A stretch of DNA of 35,416 nucleotides from Sulfurovum sp. (GCA_020721085.1 DYNJ01000001.1:5313-40728); one strand, 5' to 3'. Numbered from the stretch's first letter, positions 1 through 8,614 are shown. A program made the numbers and translations. Notes: a model not told the origin generated them from the sequence alone.

Positions 1-1793
1 TCATGACTATAACTGATGATCTTTTTGCCGCAAAGATAATCAGCAGTCAGCGTCTTGGCCTTGAGTAGTTTTTTGGCATCACCCGCAAACACGATCTCAC
101 CTCCAAAAGCACCGGCTCCGGGACCGATATCGACGATAAAATCAGCAGCTCTGATCGTCTCTTTGTCATGTTCTACCACGATGACCGAGTTGCCTTTGTC
201 TTGCAAGGATTTGAGAGTACGGATCAGCTTCATAGTATCGCGCTCATGCAGACCGATGCTGGGCTCATCGAGTACATACATCACACCGGTCAGTCCTGAG
301 CCTATCTGAGAAGCGATACGGATGCGCTGCGCCTCTCCGCCGGAGATACTTCGCGCATCACGGCTTAGGCTTAGATATCCAAGTCCCACATCATAGAGGA
401 AAAAGAGCCGTTCTTGTATCTCTTTGAGGATCGATTCAGCGATGATCTGCTGTTGCGGTGTCAAGTGAGCGAAACGGTCATCTTCCGTAAAATATCTATA
501 ACTCTCTTCGATAGGCAGATCAATAATATCTGCGATATTTTTGCCCCCGATCTTCACTGCCAGACTTTCTGCGCGCAGACGATGACCATGACACTCATCG
601 CACACCTTTTCTGTCATATACTCTGCGAGATCCTTCTCTTCTGTAAACATATCATAAGCGAACTTGACCACTCCCGGCCATTCCCGCTTGAGTGCATGGC
701 GCTTCCATGAGAACCTCACATCACCAGGCACGCCATATAAAATCGCCTTTTTATGATGCTCTTCCAGATCCGCATAAGGCACTCTTGTATCGATATCCGA
801 CTGCTCACAGAAGGCATGGAGAAATTTCGCATAGTAACTTTTGTTGAAGCCGTACATGATCTTGACAGCGCCTTTGTCTATCGAAAGATCCATATCGATC
901 ACCTTCTTGAGATCCAGTGCATATCGGATACCCAATCCATCACAGGTCGGACACGCACCCTTGGGAGAGTTGAACGAAAAGCTCACCGGCTCAAGCGGCT
1001 CGAAACTGATCTTGCAGTCAAAACACGCCAGATGCTCCGAATAGTGAATATGGGCAGATTCCAGACCCATCTCTTCCGGATTGAGCACTTCAAGCTCCAC
1101 CTCACCGTAGCTCTCCTTGAGCGCTTTTTCTATATCCTGACCGATACGGTCACGGCTCTCATTTTTGATCACGACACGGTCGATGACCGCTTTTATTGTA
1201 TGTTTCTTTGTCTTGGAGAGCTCGACCTCTTCATCCAAGCGCACCATTATGCCGTCTATCATCGCGCGGACATAGCCTTTGTGGCGCAAAGACTCTATCA
1301 TATCGGCAAAGGCTCCTTTTTTTTCCTTCGCCAACGGAGCTAATATCACCAGCTTGGTACCCTCCGGCAGTCCCAGTATCTGCTCGATGATATCGCTTGC
1401 GCTCATCGATGAGATCGGCTTGCCGCACTGATGGCAATACTGCCTCCCGACTCTGGCGAAAAGCAGTCTAAAATAGTCGTAAATCTCTGTGATCGTACCT
1501 ACTGTAGAGCGCGGATTTTTGGAAGTGGTCTTTTGGTCGATAGCGATCGCGGGTGTCAGTCCTTCGATCTTGTCCACATCAGGTTTGCCCACTTTGCCCA
1601 AAAACTGTCTGGCATAGCTTGAAAGCGACTCGATGTATCGCCTCTGCCCTTCAGAGTAGAGCGTAGAAAACGCCAAAGTACTCTTTCCGCTTCCGCTGAT
1701 ACCCGTAATCACCACGAGCTTATTTTTAGGGATTTCCAGAGTGATATTCTTGAGATTGTGCTCACGGGCGCCGATGATTTTGATACTGTCCAC
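1..1793 (-). CDS. uvrA: UvrA excinuclease ABC subunit A, 3' end cut by window edge
   Basis: UvrA is the damage-sensing ATPase of nucleotide excision repair; it loads UvrB at lesions. The minus strand stays open for 597 codons to base 1, so about 340 C-terminal residues of the usual ~940 are outside. It is absent from the ORF track because it runs off the edge. Visible: N-terminal DSIKIIGAREHNLKNI, Walker A GISGSGKST, CxxC pairs CHQC, CFDC and CPTC, the ABC signature SGGEAQRIRIASQIG, Walker B DEPSIGLH and VDIGPGAGAFGGEIVFAG. The second Walker A lies beyond the window. I chose GTG at 1793: the family N-terminus starts there and the preceding gene's TAA ends 3 nt before, with GGGG as a weak ribosome site. 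It is probably cotranscribed with the TSUP gene, which has no known repair role. Identification is very secure. Confidence 0.97.
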   Translation of the reverse strand, partial: MDSIKIIGAREHNLKNITLEIPKNKLVVITGISGSGKSTLAFSTLYSEGQRRYIESLSSYARQFLGKVGKPDVDKIEGLTPAIAIDQKTTSKNPRSTVGTITEIYDYFRLLFARVGRQYCHQCGKPISSMSASDIIEQILGLPEGTKLVILAPLAKEKKGAFADMIESLRHKGYVRAMIDGIMVRLDEEVELSKTKKHTIKAVIDRVVIKNESRDRIGQDIEKALKESYGEVELEVLNPEEMGLESAHIHYSEHLACFDCKISFEPLEPVSFSFNSPKGACPTCDGLGIRYALDLKKVIDMDLSIDKGAVKIMYGFNKSYYAKFLHAFCEQSDIDTRVPYADLEEHHKKAILYGVPGDVRFSWKRHALKREWPGVVKFAYDMFTEEKDLAEYMTEKVCDECHGHRLRAESLAVKIGGKNIADIIDLPIEESYRYFTEDDRFAHLTPQQQIIAESILKEIQERLFFLYDVGLGYLSLSRDARSISGGEAQRIRIASQIGSGLTGVMYVLDEPSIGLHERDTMKLIRTLKSLQDKGNSVIVVEHDKETIRAADFIVDIGPGAGAFGGEIVFAGDAKKLLKAKTLTADYLCGKKIISYSH

Positions 1794-1796
1794 AGC

Positions 1797-2534
1797 TTAC
1801 CCCATAATCAATTTATTTGCCGTAATCAAAAATATAATCACATAAAAAATGATTAAAAAAGTTTTATAATTGGCGATATGCATCTTATGCATGAGCCAAA
1901 TACCGATAAAAATTCCTATGACCGAACCTGCTGCCATCAGCACACCGGCTCTGAAATCGATCATTCCGAGATACGATAGAGTTACGAAAGACGAGACAGA
2001 TGTGAACATCACAAAAAACAGCCCGACGGCTGAGGCTTTTTTGAGAGGAAAGCCGAGAAAACTTACCAGTATAGGTGTCATAAGGATAGAACCGCCGACA
2101 CCAAGCATCCCGGAAAAGAGACCGACTCCTCCGCCGATGAGAGTATATAACGGACGATTGACTACCTCCGCGTGTGCAGGAGCGGGATTGGATAGAAAAA
2201 GTTTTATCAGGGTGAAAATGACCAGTGACAAAAACAGCCATTCAAGCAAAGCGGCATTGAGTATCTTGACAAGATAAGCGCCTACAACCGCTCCTGCAAC
2301 TCCGCCAAAGCCGAAAAATTTCATATCCGAAGCATCGTAAGTCTGTTTTTTGCGATGGATCAGATAGCCGATGAAAGAGCTGATCAACATCTGGAAAACA
2401 GAGATACCGATCGCCTCTTTGATGTCAAATCCGAGATAAAGAAGGATAGGGATACTGACTGTCCCGCCACCAATACCGAAAAAACCGGACATAATGCCGA
2501 CAAAAATACCTAAAATTATCAATTCTATTGTCAT
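1797..2534 (-). CDS. TSUP-family (TauE/SafE, PF01925-type) membrane permease
   Basis: A 245-aa integral membrane protein with the internal duplication of the TSUP family: GIMSGFFGIGGGTVSIPIL near residues 13-31 and GLFSGMLGVGGSILMTPIL near 138-156, each starting a four-helix half. Family members export or import sulfite, sulfoacetate, sulfonates or other organosulfur anions; the substrate cannot be read from sequence. It starts with ATG at 2534 behind a plausible TATAAT promoter and is followed within 3 nt by uvrA, so it probably leads a two-gene transcript. Length fits the family (240-270 aa). In a sulfur-oxidising campylobacterote a sulfite role would make sense, but that is inference. Confidence 0.88.
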   Translation of the reverse strand: MTIELIILGIFVGIMSGFFGIGGGTVSIPILLYLGFDIKEAIGISVFQMLISSFIGYLIHRKKQTYDASDMKFFGFGGVAGAVVGAYLVKILNAALLEWLFLSLVIFTLIKLFLSNPAPAHAEVVNRPLYTLIGGGVGLFSGMLGVGGSILMTPILVSFLGFPLKKASAVGLFFVMFTSVSSFVTLSYLGMIDFRAGVLMAAGSVIGIFIGIWLMHKMHIANYKTFLIIFYVIIFLITANKLIMG

Positions 2535-2566
2535 GATCTATTTACACCCAATTTATAAACTACGCG

Positions 2567-2572
2567 ATTATA
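2567..2572 (-). promoter_or_regulatory. -10 element of the TSUP-uvrA transcript
   Basis: TATAAT on the minus strand, 32 nt before the ATG at 2534, with TGACGA 17 nt further upstream as a weak -35. The flanking GAGTATAATCGC resembles the TATAAT blocks before valS and the right-edge gene. Confidence 0.5.
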
Positions 2573-2591
2573 CTCATTATTTGCTTGCATC

Positions 2592-2611
2592 GTCATGCCT
2601 AAGCTCATGAC
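2592..2611. repeat. GTCATG/CATGAC hairpin between the cysteine-rich gene and the TSUP gene
   Basis: Perfect 6-bp inverted repeat with an 8-nt loop, about 45 nt past the stop of the cysteine-rich gene. No T tract follows on either strand, so an intrinsic terminator is not supported; it may be a 3'-end stabiliser or chance. Confidence 0.3.
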
Positions 2612-2653
2612 CTGCACTAGACCGCGCTGATGCGATAGGATTATTACATATAT

Positions 2654-2863
2654 TCATCGCTCACCAAGCGGGTTATCACTGCGTTTTTTCACCTTCCGTT
2701 CTTCGGATGCTTGATCCGATAGGGTATGCTCATTTGTAAAGATGCCCACACCATATAGCACACACCCTTTGCATCCCGGATCGCATTTATGGCCCAAAAG
2801 TCTGCACCACTCCTTTTCGTCTCGGTATTTTGTAAGATGCTGACATCCCCATCCGCTGCTCAC
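2654..2863 (-). CDS. Small cysteine-rich protein, putative metal binder
   Basis: A 69-aa cytoplasmic protein of unknown function. Cysteines cluster as GCQH at residue 7 and WC-x6-C-DPGCKGCVLYG near residues 20-34, spacing suited to Zn or Fe-S binding. The rest is charged and probably disordered (EERKVKKRSDNPLGER). The start is GTG at 2863, supported by a strong AGGAGG ribosome site 6 nt upstream that overlaps the TAG of the acylphosphatase gene, so the two are cotranscribed and translationally coupled. I think similar short proteins occur in other Campylobacterota but cannot verify that here. The coding call rests on the Shine-Dalgarno, tight spacing and cysteine pattern. Confidence 0.7.
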   Translation of the reverse strand: MSSGWGCQHLTKYRDEKEWCRLLGHKCDPGCKGCVLYGVGIFTNEHTLSDQASEERKVKKRSDNPLGER

Positions 2864-2872
2864 CCAAACCTC

Positions 2873-3148
2873 CTAATATCGTATCTCAAAACCGTCATAG
2901 ATCAAATCCGCCTCATCGTCTATCCCATGCCTGATATCTTCGACTTTAGAGAGCGGAGAACCATCTTTGAGAATATCTAAAAACTCCTCCAAATCATCAT
3001 CGATCAGTTCTGCCACCACCTCCACCGTACCGTCAGGGAGATTTTTGACATAGCCTCTGACACTGCGCTTCATCGCATTTTGTGAAACAAATTTACGATA
3101 ATACACCCCCTGAACCTTGCCAAATATGATAAATCTATACTGTTCCAT
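2873..3148 (-). CDS. acyP: Acylphosphatase
   Basis: A 91-aa acylphosphatase, hydrolysing carboxyl-phosphate bonds of acyl phosphates such as acetyl phosphate or carbamoyl phosphate in the cytoplasm. The signature is clear: FGKVQGVYYRKFV near residues 9-21 carries the catalytic Arg, and RGYVKNLPDGTVEVV near 31-45 carries the catalytic Asn. YY replaces the more usual GF/GY after QGV, a tolerated position. Length is standard. ATG at 3148 is preceded by GATGAG, a modest ribosome site. Its promoter must lie in the AT-rich 3150-3215 stretch, next to the truncated TauE/SafE remnant on the other strand. It is followed directly by the cysteine-rich gene. Confidence 0.93.
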   Translation of the reverse strand: MEQYRFIIFGKVQGVYYRKFVSQNAMKRSVRGYVKNLPDGTVEVVAELIDDDLEEFLDILKDGSPLSKVEDIRHGIDDEADLIYDGFEIRY

Positions 3149-3192
3149 TACTCATCTTTCATTTTTAATATTAACACTATTTTAACAAAATA

Positions 3193-3204
3193 AAACTATA
3201 GTTT
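3193..3204. repeat. Perfect 12-bp palindrome AAACTATAGTTT upstream of acyP
   Basis: AAACTATAGTTT reads the same on both strands and sits about 45-55 nt upstream of acyP, where a repressor or activator site could be. In DNA this AT-rich a chance origin is realistic. Confidence 0.25.
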
Positions 3205-3215
3205 CAGCGCATTAG

Positions 3216-3641
3216 ATTATAATAACAAATAATAGCTGGTACCGCGATGCCTTCAAGAAATTGGTCTCTGACAGATCGCTCAGCAGTTTTTATCTGCTTG
3301 GTCTGCTCAACGGGATCATACCGTGCGGCTTGGTTTACTCATTTGCCATCTTTGCCGCAAGCACCGCCAGTCCGCTTTGGGGCGCTGTGACCATGGCAAC
3401 ATTTGGCTTGGCTACCATCCCTACACTTTTCTTTTTGGGCACGGCAACCAGATTTTTCCAGAGAGGATCATTGCGCGGCACGATGATGAAGCTTGCGGCC
3501 ATGCTGGTAATATTGTACGGTCTTTTTACGCTTTATAAAGCCTATCAGTTCATAGTACATCCTCAACAAATCCAGCAAGAAATAGACGAGATGAAAAATA
3601 GCGACGGAACCATGAAATGCGGTATCGGGAAATGCGTATAA
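3216..3641 (+). pseudogene. 5'-truncated TauE/SafE (DsbD_2-type) membrane protein remnant
   Basis: The open frame encodes only the second half of the ~220-aa family: FYLLGLLNGIIPCGLVYSF, then WGAVTMATFGLATIPTLFFLG and a last helix LAAMLVILYGLFTLYKAY. The first half, which normally carries HCVGMCGG, is absent: in frame upstream there are 15 further codons (including WYRDAFKKL, which still fits the family's central loop) and then a TAG at 3213. The track start is TTG at 3261 with no ribosome site. Full-length members are linked to metal or sulfite handling and cytochrome maturation. The tail ends MKCGIGKCV. A deletion that removed the 5' half and joined the rest to the acyP promoter region is the simplest reading. 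A functional half-size protein is possible but less likely. Confidence 0.7.
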
Positions 3642-3667
3642 ACAGATAGACCGAGTCTGTAGCAAAT

Positions 3668-4996
3668 CTAAAGTGAGATAAGCTTCATCGGGTCGATATG
3701 TTTGGAGTTTTGCGTAGCTTCAAAGATCAGTTTTGATGTAACTTTCCCGACCACATAACCTCTTTGGATACTGCTTCCTACGCTTATATTTGGTGCGATT
3801 TTGGATAATCCGGCATAAACTGTGTGCATTTTGTTGCTATGCGCGACCACAACAACCTTGCCGAGCATACTGCTGTCTCCCGCAAATACAACTCTGCCGT
3901 TGAGCACACTATAGACTTTGGCATCGCTTGACGGAGCCTTTAGTGTCACTGATTCATTGAAAATCTTGATTTTGTAGATTGGATCTACATAAGTTCCGAA
4001 GCCCTTTACTAGGCTTGCGCCGGATATCGGAGAGATAGTTTTGCCGCCTGAATAAGCATAGACTTTGTCTGCATGATACGAAGCGCTTGTATTTCTCATT
4101 CCCTCTTTGCCGCCATCGTCATCTAAAGCTTTAGGCTCCGGCTCAGCAATATAAACAGCTTTTTTGCCCTCTTTTACAGCCTTTTTTCTTGCAAGTTCAC
4201 GGGCTTTTCTCGCCTCTTGTTTTCGCTTCTTTTCTGCGAGCATTGCTGCTTTTTGTTCTGCTTCGCGTCTGCGCTCCTCTTCTACCTCTTGTTTGTGCAG
4301 GATGTTCAGATCTGCCAAGGTTGCACGCAACGAACTCTGTTCGTCCATCGCATTTTGAAGTCTGTTGCGATAGGCGTCTTCATCCACATTGAGCTTTTCC
4401 AACAATCTCTCTTGTTCTTTGTCTTCTTTTATATACTCTTCTCTTTGTGCTGAGATATGATTGATCTCTTTTTTAATATTCTGCCTGCTCCTGAAAATAT
4501 CCTCTTTTTGGATTTTCTTCTTGTTGATTTGTCGTTTTAGCAATGCAAGACTTTTCTCATTTTTGTCTTTGACTTTTGCATAAACCTCTTGACGGATGAT
4601 CGATGCTATAGTAGGCTCATGGATTTGATTCATCGCATAAATGACACTGACATGCTTGGAAAGCAAATTCAAATATCTACTGTTTTCCATTTGGATGTTT
4701 TGATTGATCTCCAAAAGACTTGCGTCGTATTGAACCAATTTTTGTTTTAAATCTTGATAAAGGACCTCATTTTTGGTGTACTCATCGCCTAGTCTCTCGA
4801 GTTTTTGATTGAGTTTACGGTTGTCATTTTCTGCATTCTTGATCTGTTTGGCGATCTCATCAAGCTTTTGACTCACCGCTTGCTGCTTATGGATACTTTG
4901 ACTCAGATCTTGTTCAGACTCTTTGATCTTCTTTTCGGTTGATACAGCACCCAGCATTGACAGAAAGATGAGAATCAACAAAACAACTCTTTTCAA
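3668..4996 (-). CDS. EnvC-like murein hydrolase activator with degenerate LytM (M23) domain
   Basis: A 442-aa periplasmic protein: signal segment VVLLILIFLSMLGAV (residues 3-17), a long coiled coil (about 20-240), a Lys/Arg/Glu/Ala-rich linker (240-285), and a C-terminal LytM-like domain (about 325-442). In active LytM enzymes Zn is held by HxxxD and HxH; here the matching stretches read FNESVTLKAP and LIFEAT, so the Zn ligands are missing, as in E. coli EnvC, which activates amidases via FtsEX. The start is TTG at 4996, whose TTGA overlaps the ftsX TGA, with AAGGAT as ribosome site. It lies directly after ftsE-ftsX, the same order as in Campylobacter. Inferred role: recruiting or activating a cell-wall amidase at the septum under FtsEX control. 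Confidence 0.88.
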   Translation of the reverse strand: MKRVVLLILIFLSMLGAVSTEKKIKESEQDLSQSIHKQQAVSQKLDEIAKQIKNAENDNRKLNQKLERLGDEYTKNEVLYQDLKQKLVQYDASLLEINQNIQMENSRYLNLLSKHVSVIYAMNQIHEPTIASIIRQEVYAKVKDKNEKSLALLKRQINKKKIQKEDIFRSRQNIKKEINHISAQREEYIKEDKEQERLLEKLNVDEDAYRNRLQNAMDEQSSLRATLADLNILHKQEVEEERRREAEQKAAMLAEKKRKQEARKARELARKKAVKEGKKAVYIAEPEPKALDDDGGKEGMRNTSASYHADKVYAYSGGKTISPISGASLVKGFGTYVDPIYKIKIFNESVTLKAPSSDAKVYSVLNGRVVFAGDSSMLGKVVVVAHSNKMHTVYAGLSKIAPNISVGSSIQRGYVVGKVTSKLIFEATQNSKHIDPMKLISL

Positions 4997-5805
4997 TCTT
5001 TATCCTTGGTGCCCAATACTACAAAATAAACAGAAAAGATGACGATCGTCAGCGCCGTACCAAGCAATATCAACAGGTCGCTTGACTGAAAGAATTGATC
5101 TCTTCTGAGCATGAGTATATTGATTTGGCTGTTTTGTGCCCAATAATATTTAAAATAGAGAAATATACCGCTTGTCAAAAGTGTGGAAATGATCGCATCT
5201 ACTACTGCAACACGATAGAGGACGCCGCTGCGCAGCATAAACGGAGCCCCAAAAATCTCCATCACGCGCATTCGTTCTTTGTGCTCATAGTTCCAGATTT
5301 CCATCTGCCTGATCACTAGGAAAAAACTAACCAGCGCCATAAAAACAACAAAGACTTTGAAGATCAGTTTGATAAAACTAAACAACCGATAACTCACGCT
5401 ATGGCTATCGCCAAACATCTCTACACTTTTGATCTTCTTGCTCTTTTCAATATCTTCTTTGATACTCTTGAGCATTGAAACATCAAAATAACTATCTAAT
5501 CGTATGTTATAAAAATAGGGAAGCTCTTTGAGGATCTCCTCGCTGCCTGATTGATTCATACCTTCCGATACCTGCTTCGCCAATGCCTCTTTGTCTATCT
5601 CTTCACTTACATTGATATGCGAGTTTAGTGATTTGAAATTTTCTAAAGTCATTGGCTCATTTGAGACTACAAATATAGAATACTTCTCTTTGAGATTTTT
5701 CTCATAGCTGTCTGTCACCCTGTCAAATGCTAGAAAAAATTCAATGCCCAGCAATATGATCATCATAGGAAAAATAAATGTAACATGACTTCTAATAAAC
5801 TTCAT
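4993..5805 (-). CDS. ftsX: Cell division protein FtsX (ABC permease-like)
   Basis: A 270-aa inner-membrane protein with FtsX topology: TM1 near residues 9-27, a periplasmic domain of about 115 residues, then TM2 (VFVVFMALVSFFLVI), TM3 (VAVVDAIISTLLTSGIFLYF) and TM4 (LLILLGTALTIVIFSVYFVV). FtsEX transmits ATP-driven conformational change to periplasmic EnvC-type activators and is not known to transport a solute. Its ATG overlaps the ftsE 3' end by 14 nt, and its stop overlaps the EnvC start. FtsX proteins are weakly conserved, so the call leans on topology plus the unambiguous partner ftsE. Confidence 0.9.
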   Translation of the reverse strand: MKFIRSHVTFIFPMMIILLGIEFFLAFDRVTDSYEKNLKEKYSIFVVSNEPMTLENFKSLNSHINVSEEIDKEALAKQVSEGMNQSGSEEILKELPYFYNIRLDSYFDVSMLKSIKEDIEKSKKIKSVEMFGDSHSVSYRLFSFIKLIFKVFVVFMALVSFFLVIRQMEIWNYEHKERMRVMEIFGAPFMLRSGVLYRVAVVDAIISTLLTSGIFLYFKYYWAQNSQINILMLRRDQFFQSSDLLILLGTALTIVIFSVYFVVLGTKDKD

Positions 5806-6466
5806 AAATGCCCTTGTTCTCGATAATAAAATGTCTGTACGGACTGCTAAAGACAGAAGGTATCTTGTGAGTTACGACCAAAACAGTAGTTTTGAGCTGT
5901 TCACACGCATTTTCCATTAGATCCCATATCACATTGGATGAGTAGTCATCAAGGTTTCCCGTGGGCTCATCTGCTAGAATCAAAAATGGATTTTTTGCCA
6001 TTGCCCGTGCCACTCCAACACGCTGCTGCTCCCCGCCGCTTAGCTCTAGAGGATACCTCTCCTTGTGTGTTGAGAGTTTGACGTGCTTCAAAAGCCGCTC
6101 AGCTTGCGTCTCTTGCACATCGATAGAGTATCCGGCGATCATCAGAGGCAACACCACATTTTTTTTCACACTCCACTCATTGATAAGTTTGTAGTCTTGA
6201 AAGATGATTCCAAGATGCGTTCTAAGTTCACGAAGCTTATTTTTTTTGATACTGTTCATATCATGTCCGCCTACGACCAGACTGCCGTTTACAGGTTTAA
6301 TCTGTCCATAGAGCGCTTTGAGCAAAGTTGATTTTCCGCTTCCACTCGGACCTGTGATAAATATAAATTCACCTTTTTTAACAGTAAAATTGGCATCTTT
6401 GATGATACTCTGATCCCCATACGAAAGTGCCAGATGAGATGCATTGATGACAATATTGTTAGACAT
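5792..6466 (-). CDS. ftsE: Cell division ATP-binding protein FtsE
   Basis: A 224-aa ABC ATPase that pairs with FtsX at the divisome. Walker [15 protein letters not shown] (about 39-52), Q-loop FQDYKLI, signature [16 protein letters not shown], Walker [13 protein letters not shown] and H-loop VVTHK are all intact, and the length matches FtsE. Within the LolD/MacB-like ABC group the FtsE assignment comes from the adjacent ftsX and EnvC-like genes. Start ATG at 6466 lies inside the last 8 nt of trmB. Confidence 0.95.
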   Translation of the reverse strand: MSNNIVINASHLALSYGDQSIIKDANFTVKKGEFIFITGPSGSGKSTLLKALYGQIKPVNGSLVVGGHDMNSIKKNKLRELRTHLGIIFQDYKLINEWSVKKNVVLPLMIAGYSIDVQETQAERLLKHVKLSTHKERYPLELSGGEQQRVGVARAMAKNPFLILADEPTGNLDDYSSNVIWDLMENACEQLKTTVLVVTHKIPSVFSSPYRHFIIENKGIYEVY

Positions 6467-7634
6467 ATAAATACTCCATAATTTTTTGATGCGCCAAATA
6501 ATTCACCCCTGTCTTAACCGGATTTGATGAATAATAGCGACATTCAGTTTCATCTAAGATGATATATTTGTGCTCAGGGCGGTCAAAACTCCCAAAGGCA
6601 ACCTTGATCAGAAGCCCATCATCGCCGATCTTGTAAAGTTTCTCAAAATGGACAAAATAGTCGTCCATAATGATAGACTTTGGAGGCAAGTTGTCCAAAA
6701 TCTTAGAATGATAACGAACTTTTCCAAAAGAAAAATCGACCGTCAATACCTTAGGGGATGAAAATTTCTCTGCAGTTAGATGCACTTCATAGATATCTTT
6801 CTCCTGTTTTCTCCAGCGCGCTTCATATTTGCTAACTACAGCAAGGTTTTTGTTTTTCTCAATCACAACTTGTGCTTTTGACAGCGCAAAGAAGCTCTCC
6901 AGGCTGTACCAGAAATACGCTTCACTATCTGTGCGCAACTCCAGTCTGCCCTGAGGAACGAGGATGCGCAGCGCCTCATCTGTAAAACCCTGACTGATAA
7001 CTCTGCGATGAGGCTTTTTGTCCCAAGGCACAGGAAAATGGACAAAAATCTGCTCACAAATATTGGAAGGAAGCATCTCCAGAAACAGCCTTGCGTCATA
7101 ATTGACTACCCAAATATTTTCTAGCCCTTGTATATCAATCTGTCTGAGCACCTGCTGCGCCGACGGAGTGTGTATCTCGATACCGATATGAAGCCTGTCG
7201 GGATGCTGAAGCGCTTGATGAAGCAGATGCCTTCCGCTTCCGAACCCGACCTCTATTGCCACCCTCTTAAAAGGGATATTGATCGACTCAAAATCTTTGA
7301 TCTTTTTCAGATATTTGGATGACGGCTGTTGTCTATGCTCAGAAATTGAGATATTGGAATGTTCGATCTCCAAACCAAACTCATCGCTCAACTTTGCCAA
7401 CACCTCTTTAATTAAGTTTACTTTGAGCGGTCTTGTAACTTTATCATACTTGAGCATATCGCTCTTTGGCGCGCGCTTGAGCTGCAGCAGGAACTCTTCG
7501 CCTCCATATCGGGCCCCAAGAACACATTCACCGTCTCCGCTTAAGGCATCAGCTCTAAAAGTTACCGCGTTACAGCGCTGTGTGATATCTTCAAGAGTCT
7601 GACTGCTGATCGGCTTGAATTTAATATGAGGCAT
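6459..7634 (-). CDS. trmB: tRNA (guanine-N7-)-methyltransferase, long campylobacterial form
   Basis: TrmB makes m7G46 in the variable loop of tRNAs using SAM. The 391-aa protein is much longer than the ~240-aa E. coli enzyme: an N-terminal extension of about 130 residues precedes the core, and about 110 residues follow it. The core shows the SAM site VAIEVGFGSGRHLLHQAL (about 126-143), GIEIHTPSAQQ, and the catalytic region VHFPVPWDKKPHRRVI (about 203-218). The long form is, to my knowledge, usual in Campylobacter relatives. ATG at 7634 lies 5 nt after the pseudouridine synthase stop with no strong ribosome site, suggesting translational coupling. The flanking extensions are of unknown role. 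Confidence 0.93.
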   Translation of the reverse strand: MPHIKFKPISSQTLEDITQRCNAVTFRADALSGDGECVLGARYGGEEFLLQLKRAPKSDMLKYDKVTRPLKVNLIKEVLAKLSDEFGLEIEHSNISISEHRQQPSSKYLKKIKDFESINIPFKRVAIEVGFGSGRHLLHQALQHPDRLHIGIEIHTPSAQQVLRQIDIQGLENIWVVNYDARLFLEMLPSNICEQIFVHFPVPWDKKPHRRVISQGFTDEALRILVPQGRLELRTDSEAYFWYSLESFFALSKAQVVIEKNKNLAVVSKYEARWRKQEKDIYEVHLTAEKFSSPKVLTVDFSFGKVRYHSKILDNLPPKSIIMDDYFVHFEKLYKIGDDGLLIKVAFGSFDRPEHKYIILDETECRYYSSNPVKTGVNYLAHQKIMEYLYV

Positions 7635-7639
7635 CGCAA

Positions 7640-8602
7640 TTACCGCAAAAGAGGGTCGAAGCAGGTAGTGATAATAGCCGGATTGATCTTCTCATTAATA
7701 TCTCCCTGATCGAAATTATGGGACAAATACTCTCTCATGTCATCAAACAAAGGTGCGACAAACTCGATTTTTCTACCACTTACGGGATGAACCATATAGA
7801 GCAGATATGCGTGTAGATAAACTCGTGCGATTATATCTTTTTTGCTCTTAAAGCCGTATAAACCGTCACCGAGTATATGCCGCCCCAGCGTACGGAGATG
7901 GACTCGTATCTGGTGTGTTCTTCCCGTAAAAAGCTTTGCCGCTATCAGCTCCACACTCTCGCTTCCCTGTGCCAGCTTCACAAAGGCTGTCTGCGCGCCC
8001 CTGCCGTCTGCAACAACATCCATTTTGAGTCGGTTGACCGGGTTTCTGCCTATCGGTTTGTCTATGATCATATCATCTTTGAGAGGATAGTCAATGAGCG
8101 CCAGATAATATCGTCCCATGCTCTTATTTTGGAGCTGAAGGCTGAGTTTCTGATGTGCTTCGTTGCTCTTGGCGATCACCAATGCGCCGGTTGTCTCTTT
8201 GTCGATACGGTGCACAATCCCGTAACGCTCCTCTCCCGAGAGAGTCGAAAGCGATATACCCTTATGGATCAGCCAATCCACCAGTGTTGGCTCTTTGACG
8301 CTGGGAGCCGGATGCACCACCAGTCCGCTTGGCTTATTGACGACCAGGATAGCCTCATCCTCATAGAGTATCTCCACATCAAAGTCTATCTCAGCCGGCT
8401 GACTTACAGTTGCCTTTTTGAACTGACAGACTACCTCGTCGCCCTCTTTCAGCTGATAGCCTCTTTTGGTTACCGCTATACCATTCACCAGGACACCGCC
8501 ATCTTCAATTAGCTTTTCGATCTGATTGCGGCTGACGGACAGTATTCCCGACAGCTCTTTGTCTATCCTGCCGCTTTGTTCAATTTTGATAGATTCGGGC
8601 AT
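7640..8602 (-). CDS. RluD/RluA-family 23S rRNA pseudouridine synthase
   Basis: A 320-aa enzyme with an N-terminal S4 RNA-binding domain (RNQIEKLIEDGGVLVNGIAVTK, about 25-46) and the RluA-type catalytic domain: YEDEAILVVNKPSGLVVHP, the catalytic-Asp motif HRIDKETTGALVIAK (about 131-145) and GRTHQIRVHL (about 227-236). S4 plus RluA architecture is typical of RluD, which modifies helix 69 of 23S rRNA, but RluC-like specificity cannot be excluded. In Campylobacter a pseudouridine synthase and trmB flank the adhesin gene flpA; here they are 5 nt apart with no flpA between. Confidence 0.92.
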   Translation of the reverse strand: MPESIKIEQSGRIDKELSGILSVSRNQIEKLIEDGGVLVNGIAVTKRGYQLKEGDEVVCQFKKATVSQPAEIDFDVEILYEDEAILVVNKPSGLVVHPAPSVKEPTLVDWLIHKGISLSTLSGEERYGIVHRIDKETTGALVIAKSNEAHQKLSLQLQNKSMGRYYLALIDYPLKDDMIIDKPIGRNPVNRLKMDVVADGRGAQTAFVKLAQGSESVELIAAKLFTGRTHQIRVHLRTLGRHILGDGLYGFKSKKDIIARVYLHAYLLYMVHPVSGRKIEFVAPLFDDMREYLSHNFDQGDINEKINPAIITTCFDPLLR

Positions 8603-8614
8603 ATCTCTAAGCTC

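Noticed and set aside
1318-1326. Eight-A run in uvrA as a slippery frameshift site
   Set aside because: It encodes Lys-Lys within an uninterrupted conserved frame and no alternative downstream frame or stimulatory structure is visible.
753-1343. 196-aa plus-strand ORF and other plus ORFs in 55-1622
   Set aside because: They are antisense to uvrA, whose minus frame shows complete ABC and zinc motifs; the plus translations show no family features.
7877-8512. 211-aa plus-strand ORF
   Set aside because: Antisense to the RluD-like gene with no ribosome site or family features.
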